From the NCBI GenBank assembly GCA_025766275.1, contig JAFKAC010000161.1, forward strand, positions 38,892 through 102,891: a stretch of 64,000 nucleotides of DNA, written 5' to 3'. Under the pieces are notes generated by a model. It did no database searches and had not been told where the DNA came from. It saw only the letters and a list, made by a program, of their open reading frames with translations. The translations under genes were made by a program, and so were the position numbers. This DNA comes from Lactarius indigo (taxonomy: Eukaryota; Basidiomycota; Agaricomycetes; Russulales; Russulaceae). Below are positions 41,650 to 53,682 of the stretch, piece after piece (positions within the stretch are counted from its first letter, which is position 1; each line of letters opens with the position of its first letter).

Positions 41650-44600
41650 TTAGTCGAGCATCGAATGTCGGGAGCCGCCGCTACACGTCACCTTGTCCTT
41701 CAGTTGCCCAATAAACTGCTGGTAGCTGGGCAATACGTCCGCACGGTCCTGGATAAGTCCAGATAGTGCCCACAAGCGCAGCGGCGGCTCGCCGTCTTCT
41801 TTGACGATATACAGGTGTGGGTGGTACACCCCGCGACGCATTTCACGCGTCTTTTGTATCACCGCGTTCACGCGTTGCGAGAAGGGATTCTCAAGTAGCG
41901 GCAGTGTCGTCTGCGATTTCAGCCAAGTTAGCCAAGTGAGTCTGAGCATTAAAAACTAGCGAGAATACCTTTCCACCACGAAGCGTCTCGTAGTTCGGCA
42001 GATCAAACACGTCGATGACCAACTGAGGAACTGCATCGCGTCCCACCCAGAGGAAGAGTGTCTGACCATCCTCGATTAAGAAGAGGCCGTGTCTCTCCAG
42101 CCTTTCCGAGGTAAGAGGCAGAGGTGGTGGCAAAATAACGCCATGTTCACCAACAGTCCCAGCCTACAAGGTGTCAATACTTGAGCACCACCCCAAAGTA
42201 AGACTTTACCTCTGGTGGCATGTTATGTAACGAATAGAACGTAGGGTGGATATAGGGTACCAGGACTTGCGATGGCAACGAAGTGAGTAATGCTTGTGCG
42301 TAAGCCCTGAGGTCCGGCGGGATTTGCGCGCTTTGTCGAATACCGACGTTCTTCAGCAGGCCTAGCACTAGCACTGGCAACATCTTCAAGTTTTCACTGA
42401 CGGCCAACTGAGCGCTGGCGCCGGCGCCAGCTGCAGTCATGCTTGTTTTGTACGCCTGAAGAATCTCGACAAGTTTGCCTTGGACCGCGTCACGTGCGTC
42501 CTCAAGCTTATGGGTGATTGTACGCTCCACAGCCTTGTTTGCAAGCAAGGTAGCAATGGCCACTTGGTCTGCAGAGGCAAAAACCTCAGACAAATTTGAC
42601 GTTACTGGATACGCCGTCGTAATGACGCGGATCCGACGTTCGCCTGTTGACCAGTCACAAGCCACTTCTTGTCCATAGCGCGTAGACGTACCGTAGCAAG
42701 TCGTATGCAGGATGGCCGTTTGGAAGACGACAAACGGCGAAGAAATAGTCTCCTCAATCTGCAGTTCAATCGCATACGATGTATCTTGCGGCACAGCGGG
42801 CATAGCGAGCAGGTCGGTCGAGCGCACGAAAAAGTTTCCATGGAACGAGGACATGCGAATGCCACGGGTTGCACGCACACGCATGACCGCCTCAAGCATG
42901 ATGGGCATAGCAAGGACCTCGCCAAATTCGTGTGCAAACTTGACCGCGTCCTCGGAACGTGCTGCATTGAAAGCAGGATAGAAATAAGTCTGACCGGAGG
43001 TGTAATGAGGAAGGCAAGCTGAGAAATGTTTTGGTTAACACGACGATTGAAAGGCGGGGGGGCGGGACATTACATAGTGTAGCAACATCTTGATATGCAG
43101 CGCTGAACAAGAACATATCAACTGAAACCTGAGCGCGCGAGCATTCGATGGCAAAGGTCTTGTAGAACGGAGAGGCCGTTTGTAAAAGACCGGATTCCTG
43201 TGCGAATATGGATAAAAGGCGGTAAACAAGGGGGCATGTACTCACCTTCGGAGTGCCCAAAATCTTCGGATCTTCTCTGTTCTTGAGCGCACCTGCACCA
43301 ATGCTCGGCAGGCTCGAGGACAATACGATGAGTTTACCACCAATAGGATTCTGACCAAAGTAAATACCGGCGAAGTGGTCAACGGAGGGAAACTCACGAT
43401 CAACTTGAAACCAGACTGTAGCGCCGGGCCTAGTGCACTTCCAACGGTGTGATTCTCAGCGAACATGTCGTTCAGCCTACCGAGAAGCGATTCCATGGAA
43501 GTTCTACATTCGCTGAGGTTCACAAGTAGGTCATTAGGTTTTGGCAGGAATACATCGTCGACATCAGACATAACGAGCATTGTGCAATCTGTCGACTCAG
43601 GCTGCACACCGTTATGAACCCGAAGTGCACGATATACAGAACAAACTCACCGACATCGAAAAGAAATAAATGGAGGTATCATAGGCAATAATTGCAACTT
43701 TGGTTCGTTGGTCCTCATTAGGTAGTCGATCCAAGTTCTCCAGAATTGTTCGGGTAGCAGTGGCCACCATGCCTTCCTTTACATTAGTGTCGAAAATCCA
43801 CTCTCGGCAACAATGTACATACCAGATTGTACAGCACTGTGGCTGACGTCGATGAGGAATATATAGACAGCCGGCTGCGGGGGTCGAACCATGTACTCGG
43901 TGGGCGCGACGAACTCGACTACTCCATGGTTCAGCTCGGCACGCGCCCAGCGATCTCCGGGCTGATTCCGAGCCTGGTCCCAGTCGAACAGTTGCGGGAC
44001 CTCATTCGACATACCACACATACAGCAGCGCCAGCTAAATCGAACGATCACATCTCAGCATGGGAACGATTGGACGAAGAACGCACCGATTGCCCCCGTC
44101 AATGAACTGCACGTAAGGGTTGATATATGTTCGGCATCGCCTGCAGCGAGCAATGATAGTATCTGTTACTACCGGAACGGCCTCCTCCCCTTCCTTGACA
44201 GAGCGGTACGGCGTGATGATAAGACCTAAAGGGATCTTTGATTTGCCAACAATAGATCCGGAATTTGGGATGGCGTTCACAGTAGACCGCTGGTAGGAGT
44301 AATGCGCGTTTGCGAGTGGAGTGTTGGCCAAGCATGCCCCGGGAGGGAGCCGTATTTGCGGCGGCGGCAACTCAAGCTCCCGCGGGTCCGGAGGGGAGGT
44401 AAGCAGATTCACGGTCTGAAGCTGGAAGGGTTTCTGGCCGCCATTGATGCCCATCTGGCCAAACTGGTCCGCGAGTTGGCCAACGCCACCTGCAGGGTAG
44501 CCAGCTGCGGGGGGCTGGCCATAACCGGGCGCATTTATGTACTCAGGTTCTCCCTGCTGTTGGCCATAGTATGAAGGAGCAGTTGCCTGTTGCTGCTGCT

Positions 44601-45065
44601 GTTGTTGTTGTTGTTGCTGGGAGAACTGGTTCTCCGCGGCGAGCCCGGGAGTAAAGAGTTGTGCACCACTCAGAGCCGGAGGCTGCGCCCCGACGCCACC
44701 AAATGCGGGGGCCGCAACTGTGTCAGCACCCCCGTAGTAGGCTTGCGTTTGGCCAGCGGCGTACTGACGGCGTTTCGTGGATTGCGCAGGCTGCGTTGAC
44801 GGGACGGTGGGTGGGGGAGCGGCTTGCTCAGGTACGGCACCTGTCCCGGGATGTTCCCATTGGGCACGACCAGTGGCAGCCTCTGCAACGTCATCAAGGC
44901 TCGGGGCAGTGGTTAATAGTATGAGCGGAGGACGCACCAACGAAGAGGTACCGCTGAGTGTCGGGTTCCCTAGAACGACTACTCAGAAAAAGGCTAAAAA
45001 GAAGAAATTTTAACCTGCCATTCGACTGTCCATCCTGGTGGAAGTTGTTGATTGGGGTCTGCCAT
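41650..45065 (-). CDS. SEC24: COPII coat subunit Sec24 with an N-terminal WW-like module
   Basis: Cargo-binding subunit of the COPII vesicle coat at ER exit sites. The first exons encode [22 protein letters not shown] and [13 protein letters not shown], which together resemble a WW domain. A long proline/glutamine-rich region with an 11-residue poly-Q follows (CAA/CAG run at about 44590-44626). Core Sec24 parts: [14 protein letters not shown] and [13 protein letters not shown] (zinc finger), [18 protein letters not shown] and [14 protein letters not shown] (trunk), then [19 protein letters not shown] (beta-sandwich), [15 protein letters not shown] (helical domain) and [20 protein letters not shown] (gelsolin-like). 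The C-terminus ends [16 protein letters not shown] plus a short tail. About twelve introns. The start is 98 bases from the divergent MFS gene. Confidence 0.93.
44585..44626 (-). repeat. CAA/CAG trinucleotide run encoding poly-glutamine in SEC24
   Basis: About eleven consecutive glutamine codons (mixed CAA and CAG), within the disordered N-terminal region of the Sec24 protein. Such runs vary in length between strains. Confidence 0.8.
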
Positions 45066-45163
45066 GAAATTGAGAGATACGGGGAGAAAAGAAAGGAATG
45101 ATGTTTGCGTGATAGACGGAAAGACACCTCGACCTGACACGCCATATTCCCACGCATACAAAG
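45066..45163. promoter_or_regulatory. 98-base bidirectional promoter, SEC24 / MFS transporter
   Basis: The two divergent start codons are 98 bases apart, so both core promoters must share this interval or sit within transcribed sequence. The stretch is purine-rich toward SEC24 (GGGGAGAAAAGAAAGG). No TATA box is evident. Confidence 0.55.
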
Positions 45164-47057
45164 ATGTCTCTGGCCAGTACATCTGCATTGCCAAATCTAC
45201 TGCACCACGCCACGCACAAAACTGAGGACATTGAACTCTCCGAGGTGAAGGCCAGAACGCCCCCTCAAGAGCACAAAGAAAGTGTCCCAGGTGGTCAAGT
45301 CGTCTCGGAACCGAACAAATCTGCTGAGCAGAGAGCAAAGATTCAATTCTTCTCGCTCTGCTGGACCCTTTTTCTTATCGGATGGAGTGACAGTTCTACG
45401 GGTCCTCTCCTCCCCAGAATCCAAAGCGTCTATGATGTACCGTTTCATATTGCCCCGACTTAGCCTAAGTCAGTGATGTGCAAATGTACTATTAGGTCGG
45501 CTTTGCTGTGGTCTCCGTCATATTCATAGCAAACTGTATTGTGCGTCAGTAACATTGACTTCTAGCAGTACCCAGCGTTGACCCGGGTTCGCAGGGATTC
45601 GTTGCTGGCTCTACTTTGAACATTTTTTTAAACGATAAACTAGGCTTTGGAAAGGTGCGCGATCGCCCTAGAAATGGATGGTCAGTAGACGGAATCTTGA
45701 CAGACCACTGCAGACCATCGTTCTTGGATCTGTGGCACAGATGGTTGCCTTCAGTATCCAGGCATCCGCACCTCCGTTCCCGCTCTTCGCGATCGCATAC
45801 GCTATCAACGGATTCGGTGCATCATTCGAGGATGCGCAGGCCAACGGTTTTGTTGCAAATTACAAGGACAACGCTGCGGCGAAGATGGGGATTCTGCATG
45901 CTGCTTACGGTAAAGATCTTTTCATCTTCCGTTGCCGTCGCCCAGCTTCACTTTGCTGTTCAGGTGTTGGAGCCCTGGCAGCTCCCCTTGTTGCGACACA
46001 GTTTTCCCAGCTCCACAGATGGTCTTTCCACTACCTTGCCTCCTTTGGGGTCGCAACGCTGAACACAGTCCTTCTCGTCTGCGTCTTTAGGCTCAAGACT
46101 CAGGACGGTACGTCCGACGTCCCTCTTTGTTATGATGTGCTATCTTACGCACTGGAGCGTTCAGAATGCCTCGCTCAAATTGGTCAACTTACCGAAGAAA
46201 AAGAGGGCGCCGATGGTAGCAAGTATAAGGAAATGTTTAAACTGAAAGCTCTCCACCTACTCGCCCTCTTCATTCTGGTTTATGTAGGTGTTGAGGTCAC
46301 AATCGGGGGTACGTAGCTGGCACCTTCAGGCCCTCTACGTCAAACACATCGCATTGTAGGGTGGATCGTCACCTACGTCATTCAGGTTCGTCACGGAGGG
46401 CCATCGTCCGGGTATATATCCACTGGGTTCTTTGGAGGTGAGCGGATTAAGATGATGACATCGTTGAGGACGGGTTGAACCTGTATCCAAGGGCTGACTG
46501 TAGGGCGAGTCGCTCTTCTGTGGGTCAATAAGAAAGTGTGTTTGTGAACCGCTCTCCCCTGGTGGTCACTCAGACGTCCCCTTCCCAGATCGGCGAACGC
46601 ATGGCGATCTTCGTTTATGCACTCCTCACCATAGGGTTAGCTCTCATTGAGTTCGTGCAATGTCGGCTAATACACTCCCACCCAGTCTCGAGCTCGTCGT
46701 CTGGCTCGTCCCGTCTCTTATAGGGGGAGCGGTGGCTGTCTCGCTTGTTGGTGTCCTTCTAGGCCCCATATATCCAATTGTCATGAACGAGGCGGGACGC
46801 ATTCTCCCACGCTGGCTACTCACCGGCTGCATTGGCTGGATCGCAGGATTTGGGCAAACCGGATCGGCGGTACTGCCGTTCATGACTGGTGCAATAGCAA
46901 GTAGGACTGGAATCAAAAGCTTACACCCACTGTAAGCGCTTTGATCGACTAGAACTTTGCGGTGTGAACTCATGAAATGAGTAGGCTTGTCTCAATGATG
47001 GGATTACTTGTGGCGTTATGGGCTTGCGTGCCGAAGGGACATCAACGGCAAGACTGA
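45164..47057 (+). CDS. Major facilitator superfamily transporter (fungal BSC6-like)
   Basis: Twelve-helix secondary transporter, substrate unknown. After a hydrophilic N-terminus of about 60 residues, helix 1 reads IQFFSLCWTLFLIGWSDSST with GPLLPRIQ after it. Later exons give VGFAVVSVIFIANCI, FVAGSTLNIFLNDKLGFGK, TIVLGSVAQMVAFSIQAS, FPLFAIAYAINGFGASFEDA, GVGALAAPLVATQFSQ and MFKLKALHLLALFILVYVGV. After a middle hydrophilic loop come WIVTYVIQVRHGG, LTVGRVALLWVNKK, GERMAIFVYALLTIG, VLLGPIYPIVMNEA and FGQTGSAVLPFMTGAI. The C-terminus is short and basic. About ten short introns. I place it with the BSC6-like group by these motifs. The gene is convergent with ATP10. Confidence 0.87.
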
Positions 47058-47154
47058 TGATAATGCAGGATTGGACATCCAATGCGACATAGTGTTTAGT
47101 GAAAGGATCGTATGCAATGGCACAAAAAATATGAATTTTATTCGTTCTGCACCC

Positions 47155-48262
47155 TTACTGTTGCGCTCCAACCAGCGGGGGTGTCCCCTTGGAGGGTGGC
47201 CGTTTTTGGCGATTGAGCAAAACGCCAACACAGCGAATAAGTGCTTCTTCCTCCTCCTCTTTTGCGTCTGCACACGCAGCCCACCTGACTTTCAGGTTTT
47301 CGTCTACTAGGTAAACGTAGCCGATACGACTGTTGGTCATTCCAAGTGGCTCCCGTAGGTATTCCTAGAAACGCACGGCACGACATGAGTGATGCGGTGG
47401 GTCACAGCAGGGAAGATACAAACCATGTTCTGCCGAGAGACTAGGTATCTTGTATGTTGATCTGGTGGAACTTTGGAACGTAGTGACGAAAGGAAGATGT
47501 TAACGAGGATGGACTTGAGAAAGTTCTCTTGCAAATTTATTTGAATGTATTGATACACAGGATGTCCCCGATATTTGGAATTGAGCGTTTCCGTGTAAGA
47601 AGTTGCATGTAACTTAAGTAGCACGAGACGTCACTATTTCGCCTGACACATGATAAGGCACGATACGACACCTCGGATATTTTCGTCGACAACATGGCTA
47701 TGACAGACACTTTACCGGCACACATGTGTGTGGTATGAACCTTAACTGCACGATCTAGGCGACTGCCAACGATATTCGGGAAATAGAGTGCTTTCTAGGC
47801 AGGAACATATGTGAGTGAGTCTGATAGCGCGAGACGGACAAACGAACACGTACATCCTCCCGAATGAGAACCTTGGGCGCCATCCAAGTTTTCCCTCCAT
47901 GCACGCGAGTCATATGGAGGTCGTAGAAATATCCCTTGGATGCTTCCTTTACCCTGCGCTCAGTGTATTAGCGACTCGCCGAACAGAAAGTAGTCAACGA
48001 ACAAGTGACGCCTCTTCTCGAGTTGTTTCTCCTGGTTCAGGAAGTCTGCGCTCCTTTCCGAAAGCGTCTTGGCATTTATCGTCGGCACATCTGGTACACC
48101 AAGAGGTCTGCGGAGCGGGGGTATTGCTGGTGCGTCATCATCTGAAGTGCTCTCGGTTTCTGCGGGCTTGGTCACGTCTATGTTCCCTGATGCGCGAACG
48201 CTGTACCACCTTCGGCAAGTCGCTCTACTTGAGTCGCGAAAGCGGGCGACAAGGAACAGCAT
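47155..48262 (-). CDS. ATP10: Mitochondrial ATP synthase assembly factor Atp10
   Basis: Inner-membrane chaperone needed to assemble subunit 6 into the F0 sector. The N-terminus MLFLVARFRDSSRATCRRWY is a typical presequence. Family motifs: RRPLGVPDVPTINAKTLSER, QEKQLEKRRHL, GYFYDLHMTRVHGGKTWMAP with KVLIRED after it, ALYFPNIVGSRLD, THMCAGKVSVIAMLSTKISE, INLQENFLKSILVNIFLSSL and GYVYLVDENLKVRWAACADA. Exons are separated by short GT...AG introns. The last exon ends LVGAQQ at 47155. The gene is convergent with the MFS transporter (97 bases) and divergent from histone H2A (190 bases). Confidence 0.92.
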
Positions 48263-48452
48263 CGCAAGCGGAAACTCCCGCTACACACGGGCCACGCGAC
48301 AATTTGACGCGAGTCAATCAACAGCATAGTCACGTGTGTATGGGTTATATAAGTCAAGACGCGCCAGTGCAAAAGGTGTGTCGCTCTTGCTCTGTTACCC
48401 CTACCATCTTCCTGATACAACGTTTCAAACAAGTGCATTTCGGTGAACAATC
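48263..48452. promoter_or_regulatory. Divergent promoter, ATP10 / histone H2A
   Basis: 190 bases between start codons. A TATATAA at 48346-48352 lies about 100 bases before the H2A ATG on its strand and is the best TATA box in the window. A CACGTG sits at 48331-48336. Both fit a strong, regulated histone promoter. Confidence 0.55.
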
Positions 48453-49140
<688 letters not shown>

Positions 49141-50781
49141 TCGAGGCCACAAACTCTTCTGATATTTCCCGGTGCTTGTGACGACTACCTTACTGTATAT
49201 TAGGTTACCTTGGCTTCGGTTTTGTCATGCACGCTGTCCGAATTGACCTCACACATTCGTCTGTCAATCTGCAATTATAACTCTGACTCAACTCGGATGT
49301 GATATCATCTGCTCATCTGACTGCTAATCTGTGCTGGCTTTGACTTGACCGGCCAACAAGAGGACAAGCTGGCCCATTTTACAAACGTGAATATCTTGTT
49401 CCTAATTTGAAGAACGGTTGTGAAATTCCTAAATCCTGGTGTTCTTTGAGGCAATGCGAGTACTGATCCTAACAAGCGATCCAATTCATGCATGTATTGG
49501 AAGAGCTGTCCCCAATACTCACCACTTAGTACTTAGTATTGACAAGTCGGGCTAGTATACTGGGTCATAGAGCGTGCACCGTCGCGAAGATCGAAGACCT
49601 GGGAGAAGCTGTCCAGTACAGATTCGTTCCCACCACGAACGAAAATATTGCAAACAAGCAGGCCGCAAATCGGTCAGAGCGTGAGTGGGAGGAATGTTCA
49701 TCATCCGAAAATTGCTATGGGGGACCCTACCCTCTAAATATTCTGAACGTGCTGTATTACGTATGTCCCCACGTTCCATGAATGCTTCTCCACCCTCACC
49801 GGAGTGCCAGTGATTGATTATTTGTCTTTCTCAGTATCAGTAATAATAGTCGCGATCATCGGCCATGTTACGTCGCTTGATACATGGCGAGCGTGTTTCA
49901 CTGTAACAAAGAAACAGAAAAAAAAAAGGAAGAGTGAGAAGCACGAGTAGCATTATGACTTATCAATCTGCCTTTGGCACGACGATTGAGTCCACCCCGG
50001 CACGGACAGACAGCCTGAGACGGCACCAATACAATCCCAACGCATCGCACGAAGCATCGAGTATGCTCTTCGCGCTTCGATCATGCAGCAGCCGCATTTT
50101 CTCGAGTCTATCAACGGCGTGCACGGAATTTCTCACGTCGCGGCTGGTTTTTAGACTGTCTGCTCCGAGGATCTCAACGCGCTCCAGTACCTATACCCGT
50201 TTGATTTCGGATCACGTTTCGGGCAGGCCACTCCGCCACATATCTCGGGTTTGTGCGTCGACGTCAGCTTAGGCGATGACATGATAGAGAAGAGTGCTCA
50301 GAACGGACTTATTGAAACTGATAGAAGTGAGTTCGCCAAACGCAGGTAGCGAGCAAGATAGGAAGAGTGAGTGGCGCGCTCACAAGACCATTCAATTAGA
50401 CCAACGCAGACCTGCGTTACAGTAAGACTGGGATAGATAGCGTATTTAATACTGAAACACCGCGCCTGTCGTGTTCGCGTCCCGACCTTCGCGTTCCAAC
50501 CGGACCGACTCGAGGGAGCAAATTAAGCAAAATCCTGACCACCGAGGAAGTGCTGCTGTACTATGATACGTCTGTCTTTCGATATTATTATCCAATTGCT
50601 ACTGTGTATCCTGCAAATACAGGGGAAAAGTATGAAGGTCAGTAAAGAGGCTTGATGACACGCCGCAGGGAATCTACAACACGAAGGAGGGAACAGGTTC
50701 GCAAAAGTACAGATACAACCCGAGTAGCTGCGTCAACGCTGGGCAATCAGTCTCTGTTCAGACCAATTGGTGGTTGCCCAC
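49141..50781. other. Stretch without recognised gene
   Basis: About 1.6 kb. It includes H2A 3' flank, open frames at 49539-49781 and 49934-50272 (forward) without family motifs, and the 3' UTR of paralogue B. I support no gene here. Confidence 0.4.
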
Positions 50782-52543
50782 CTAGATCTCCAAATCTTGC
50801 CTCATCTGTAGTTCTAGCGATCGGATCTGTTGCGCTTCTCTCGAAAGGACGGGCGATTCAGTCCGGTGCTCTACGTCTTCCATTCTTGATCTTGATGACC
50901 TTGATGACGGTACCGCAGGGGCATCGTCGTGAAGATGAAGTTCGACGTCAAATTCGATCGTTTTAGTTATGGTGACCTGGACATCACGACCAGATAGCGG
51001 TATTGTGTGCATCCGTGGCTGCTTTCGTCTAGAACGCCCCGGAAATTCATCCTGGTCACTATTACCAGGATGAACGTCGTCATTTATCGTGCAGAACTCA
51101 GTGATCTTTACCTTGTTATATATTGGAAGAGGTCCCGATAGGCTCGCGAAGATGTGATGACCCTGTATGCAGGCGTGATGAACTCCCGGACAGAGAGGAA
51201 TAAGGTGACCTTACATGACAGTCACTACAATGAGAGCAAATTAGTAGGAAGACGTAAACCAAGCGACCGGGGCTTACAATGTGGGTATTGAAACATCTGC
51301 ACAGCAAGGTTGTCAGCAACGAGGAAAATACCAAGATCCAAGGTCACTCACCAAATTCCAAGGTTCTGGCGTAATGTCAACATGCCATCAATGACTTTTC
51401 GGCCACTCAACGTTGGACGTACCATTAATGTTCTGGAAACTCAGAGCCTGGATAAGGAAGATGAGTGTACCTGCGGCCGCCGTAGCGACACAAACGACAT
51501 ACCACCGACGGCAACTCAGTCAAACAAGCAGTCAGCACCCAGAATAAGCCCTGGAGGTACAACAAATTCCACAAATGTGTCGCGTTCCGTTTGCGAAGTA
51601 CGCCCCAAATCATAATCCCCAGCAAGATGAAGTCTTCAATGAAGTTGATCATAATGCTCCACCTGTATGTAGTCGTCTGGAAGACGCTACATGTGCGGAA
51701 TTCGGGGGACCACTGGGCTTCACCCTGAATAGTGCATGATATCAGCGATGGGGAGATATGGAAGGAATAAGGGGAAGGCGACCAGTGTTATTGCTGCAAG
51801 TCAACGGATCAGAACTTCTGACCAACCGGACAAAACGGTAGGGATGTATTACCATAGAGTGCACCGGCAAAACCTGACAGCCAGGCCATCCCAGTGATCA
51901 CCACGGTCCATGTTTGCCGACCCCATATCGCGATTCTGACCATCAGTGAGGACAAGTAGAGCGGTAATAAACGGAGGCGGATCGCTCACCCTCGTAGAAC
52001 AAGGAGGAGCGAGGCAGAGCACGCCGCAAACCATGCCGTGATCTGGGAGAGATATTGATGATCATTGACATACGAGGAACGACAGAACTCGTACCAGTAC
52101 GCAGCGAAGCCAAAACTATGTGTCAAGGTGGGTGGTGTAAGTACGGACAGGAACTTACGGCACACGTCAGACAGACGCACAGTACAGTTGAACTCAACGG
52201 TAAGGTTGAATCCTATGAGACCCGCGATGACGCAGGCAAGAGCTAGTAATCTTGCAGAGACGTAGACGAGGAACGACCATCGCCATTGTCGTCTACCGGT
52301 GTACACTTCCCACTCAAAGTCGAGGGTGGTAAAGAACTCCCACCTGTATAACGGCAATGTAACCAAAGTCAGCTCAATCGAAAAGCAGAGATGACTCACA
52401 TGTAAAGCCCCGAGAAAGTGTGCATAACCTTCAGGAAATGCCCTTTGAGGTAAAAGGCCCCAATCAGTTTTGATGCGGGGGAAAGCGCTGAGTCGGGACA
52501 AACCGTATGTCTCCAATGCGTACGCGTCAACGGCAGTGGACAT
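50782..52543 (-). CDS. Multipass membrane protein, paralogue B (DUF6533-like signature)
   Basis: Spliced start: MSTAVDAYALETYG, then HFLKVMHTFSGLYM, then WEFFTTLDFEWEVYTG and RRQWRWSFLVYVSARLLALA. This repeats the exon plan of A and C, including the split Tyr-Met codon before WEFF. Later: ITAWFAACSASLLLVLRG, IAIWGRQTWTVVITGMAWL, LVAFPLFLPYLPIADIMHY, WSIMINFIEDFILLGIMIWG, VLRKRNATHLWNLLYLQGLF, LTACLTELPSV and TLIFLIQALSFQNIN. That gives seven likely membrane spans. The cytosolic C-terminus has TIEFDVELHLHDD and ends SLELQMRQDLEI, similar to paralogue C. No function is known to me; a heptahelical sensor-like or structural membrane protein is possible. Confidence 0.75.
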
Positions 52544-53682
52544 CGTCGACCTCGACCTTAGGAATGGGAGATTAGGCTGGGGGATGAAAAACGAAAGCAC
52601 TTGATGGTAGTTTAGAAGAAACTTCGAAACATGAGGAAGGAGCCACTGGCCCCTGGCTCACGCGGGGGGTGGCCGCGCGCTTAGGGTGTACCGTAAAAGG
52701 TTTCACGGCAAGGAAAGAAGCCCAGATAAAACAAAAGGCACTGCTTCTCCGCGAACGGAGCCTCGTACACGTCGACCCTCAAGTTCCGTCATGCCCATCC
52801 TGACAGCATATTTAGTACAAAAATAAATACGCGTCGAGCAACAAGGCTTACATGCTGCTATGCGTTGTCGCTACGCGCCAGGGTGATGGTAATAAAATAT
52901 CGAATAAAAATTTGAATGGGAAATTCGAATTCGCAGGGTTGGGTATAACGACAGCACTACTGCAGCCAAACCGCTGTTTGGAAATTCAGCCGGGGATGTC
53001 TTTCTCCTTTTAGTAGTATACCCGCCCGTCTCGGCCCTGTTGCGGCGCGGGCGCAGGTGATCGAACATGAGAGGACAGGCACTGTACCGTGAACAGCGCT
53101 CAGCCTCCAAAGACCATTGTTGTAGATGTGGTGTAATGTAGACAAACGATTCACCTTGGAGGCGGAAGCAAATAGGTTGGGGCACTTATGATATGATGAC
53201 ATAATTCAACTCAGGGTGCCGTGTGGTGGTGTACTGGATGTACTGTACATCGCCACCCCTGCCCTATACAGTAACAGACGTTTGACAGACGCGAGAATAG
53301 GTACCTTGGGCGCGGTTCCTGTAATTGGAACACGTGTCCGCTAGTACAGTACAAGTCAAATTGCTCCAACTGACACGCTTGCGCCAGTGGAATAGCCCAA
53401 CATAAATCTCGTTCTTGAGCCATCAATCAAAGCCAGGGCAAAAATGTAGCCTTGAACGTAGCAGCGGTATATAAAGTAAATGGTCTAGGTCCAGCCGTGT
53501 CAAACTCAAAAATTACATTCAACCCAGAGCGAGTCAAACTCCAAGTCGAGGCGAGCACTACTACTTGTACGTACTTATCCATCCAAGAGCATCCGTCCCA
53601 TGTATCGATTGACTGGCAACCTTTGACGTATTCGTGTCAGTACCACATTCACATCACTCAGGGTCAAACCAGTATTTTTACC
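52544..53682. other. Intergenic between paralogues C and B
   Basis: About 1.1 kb: promoter and leader of B and the 3' UTR of C. No coding sequence was recognised. It contains no visible repeat that would mark the duplication boundary. Confidence 0.45.

Noticed and set aside
49934..50272. Serine/arginine-rich forward frame of 112 codons
   Set aside because: Low-complexity composition without motif; the reverse strand gives a similar-length broken frame.
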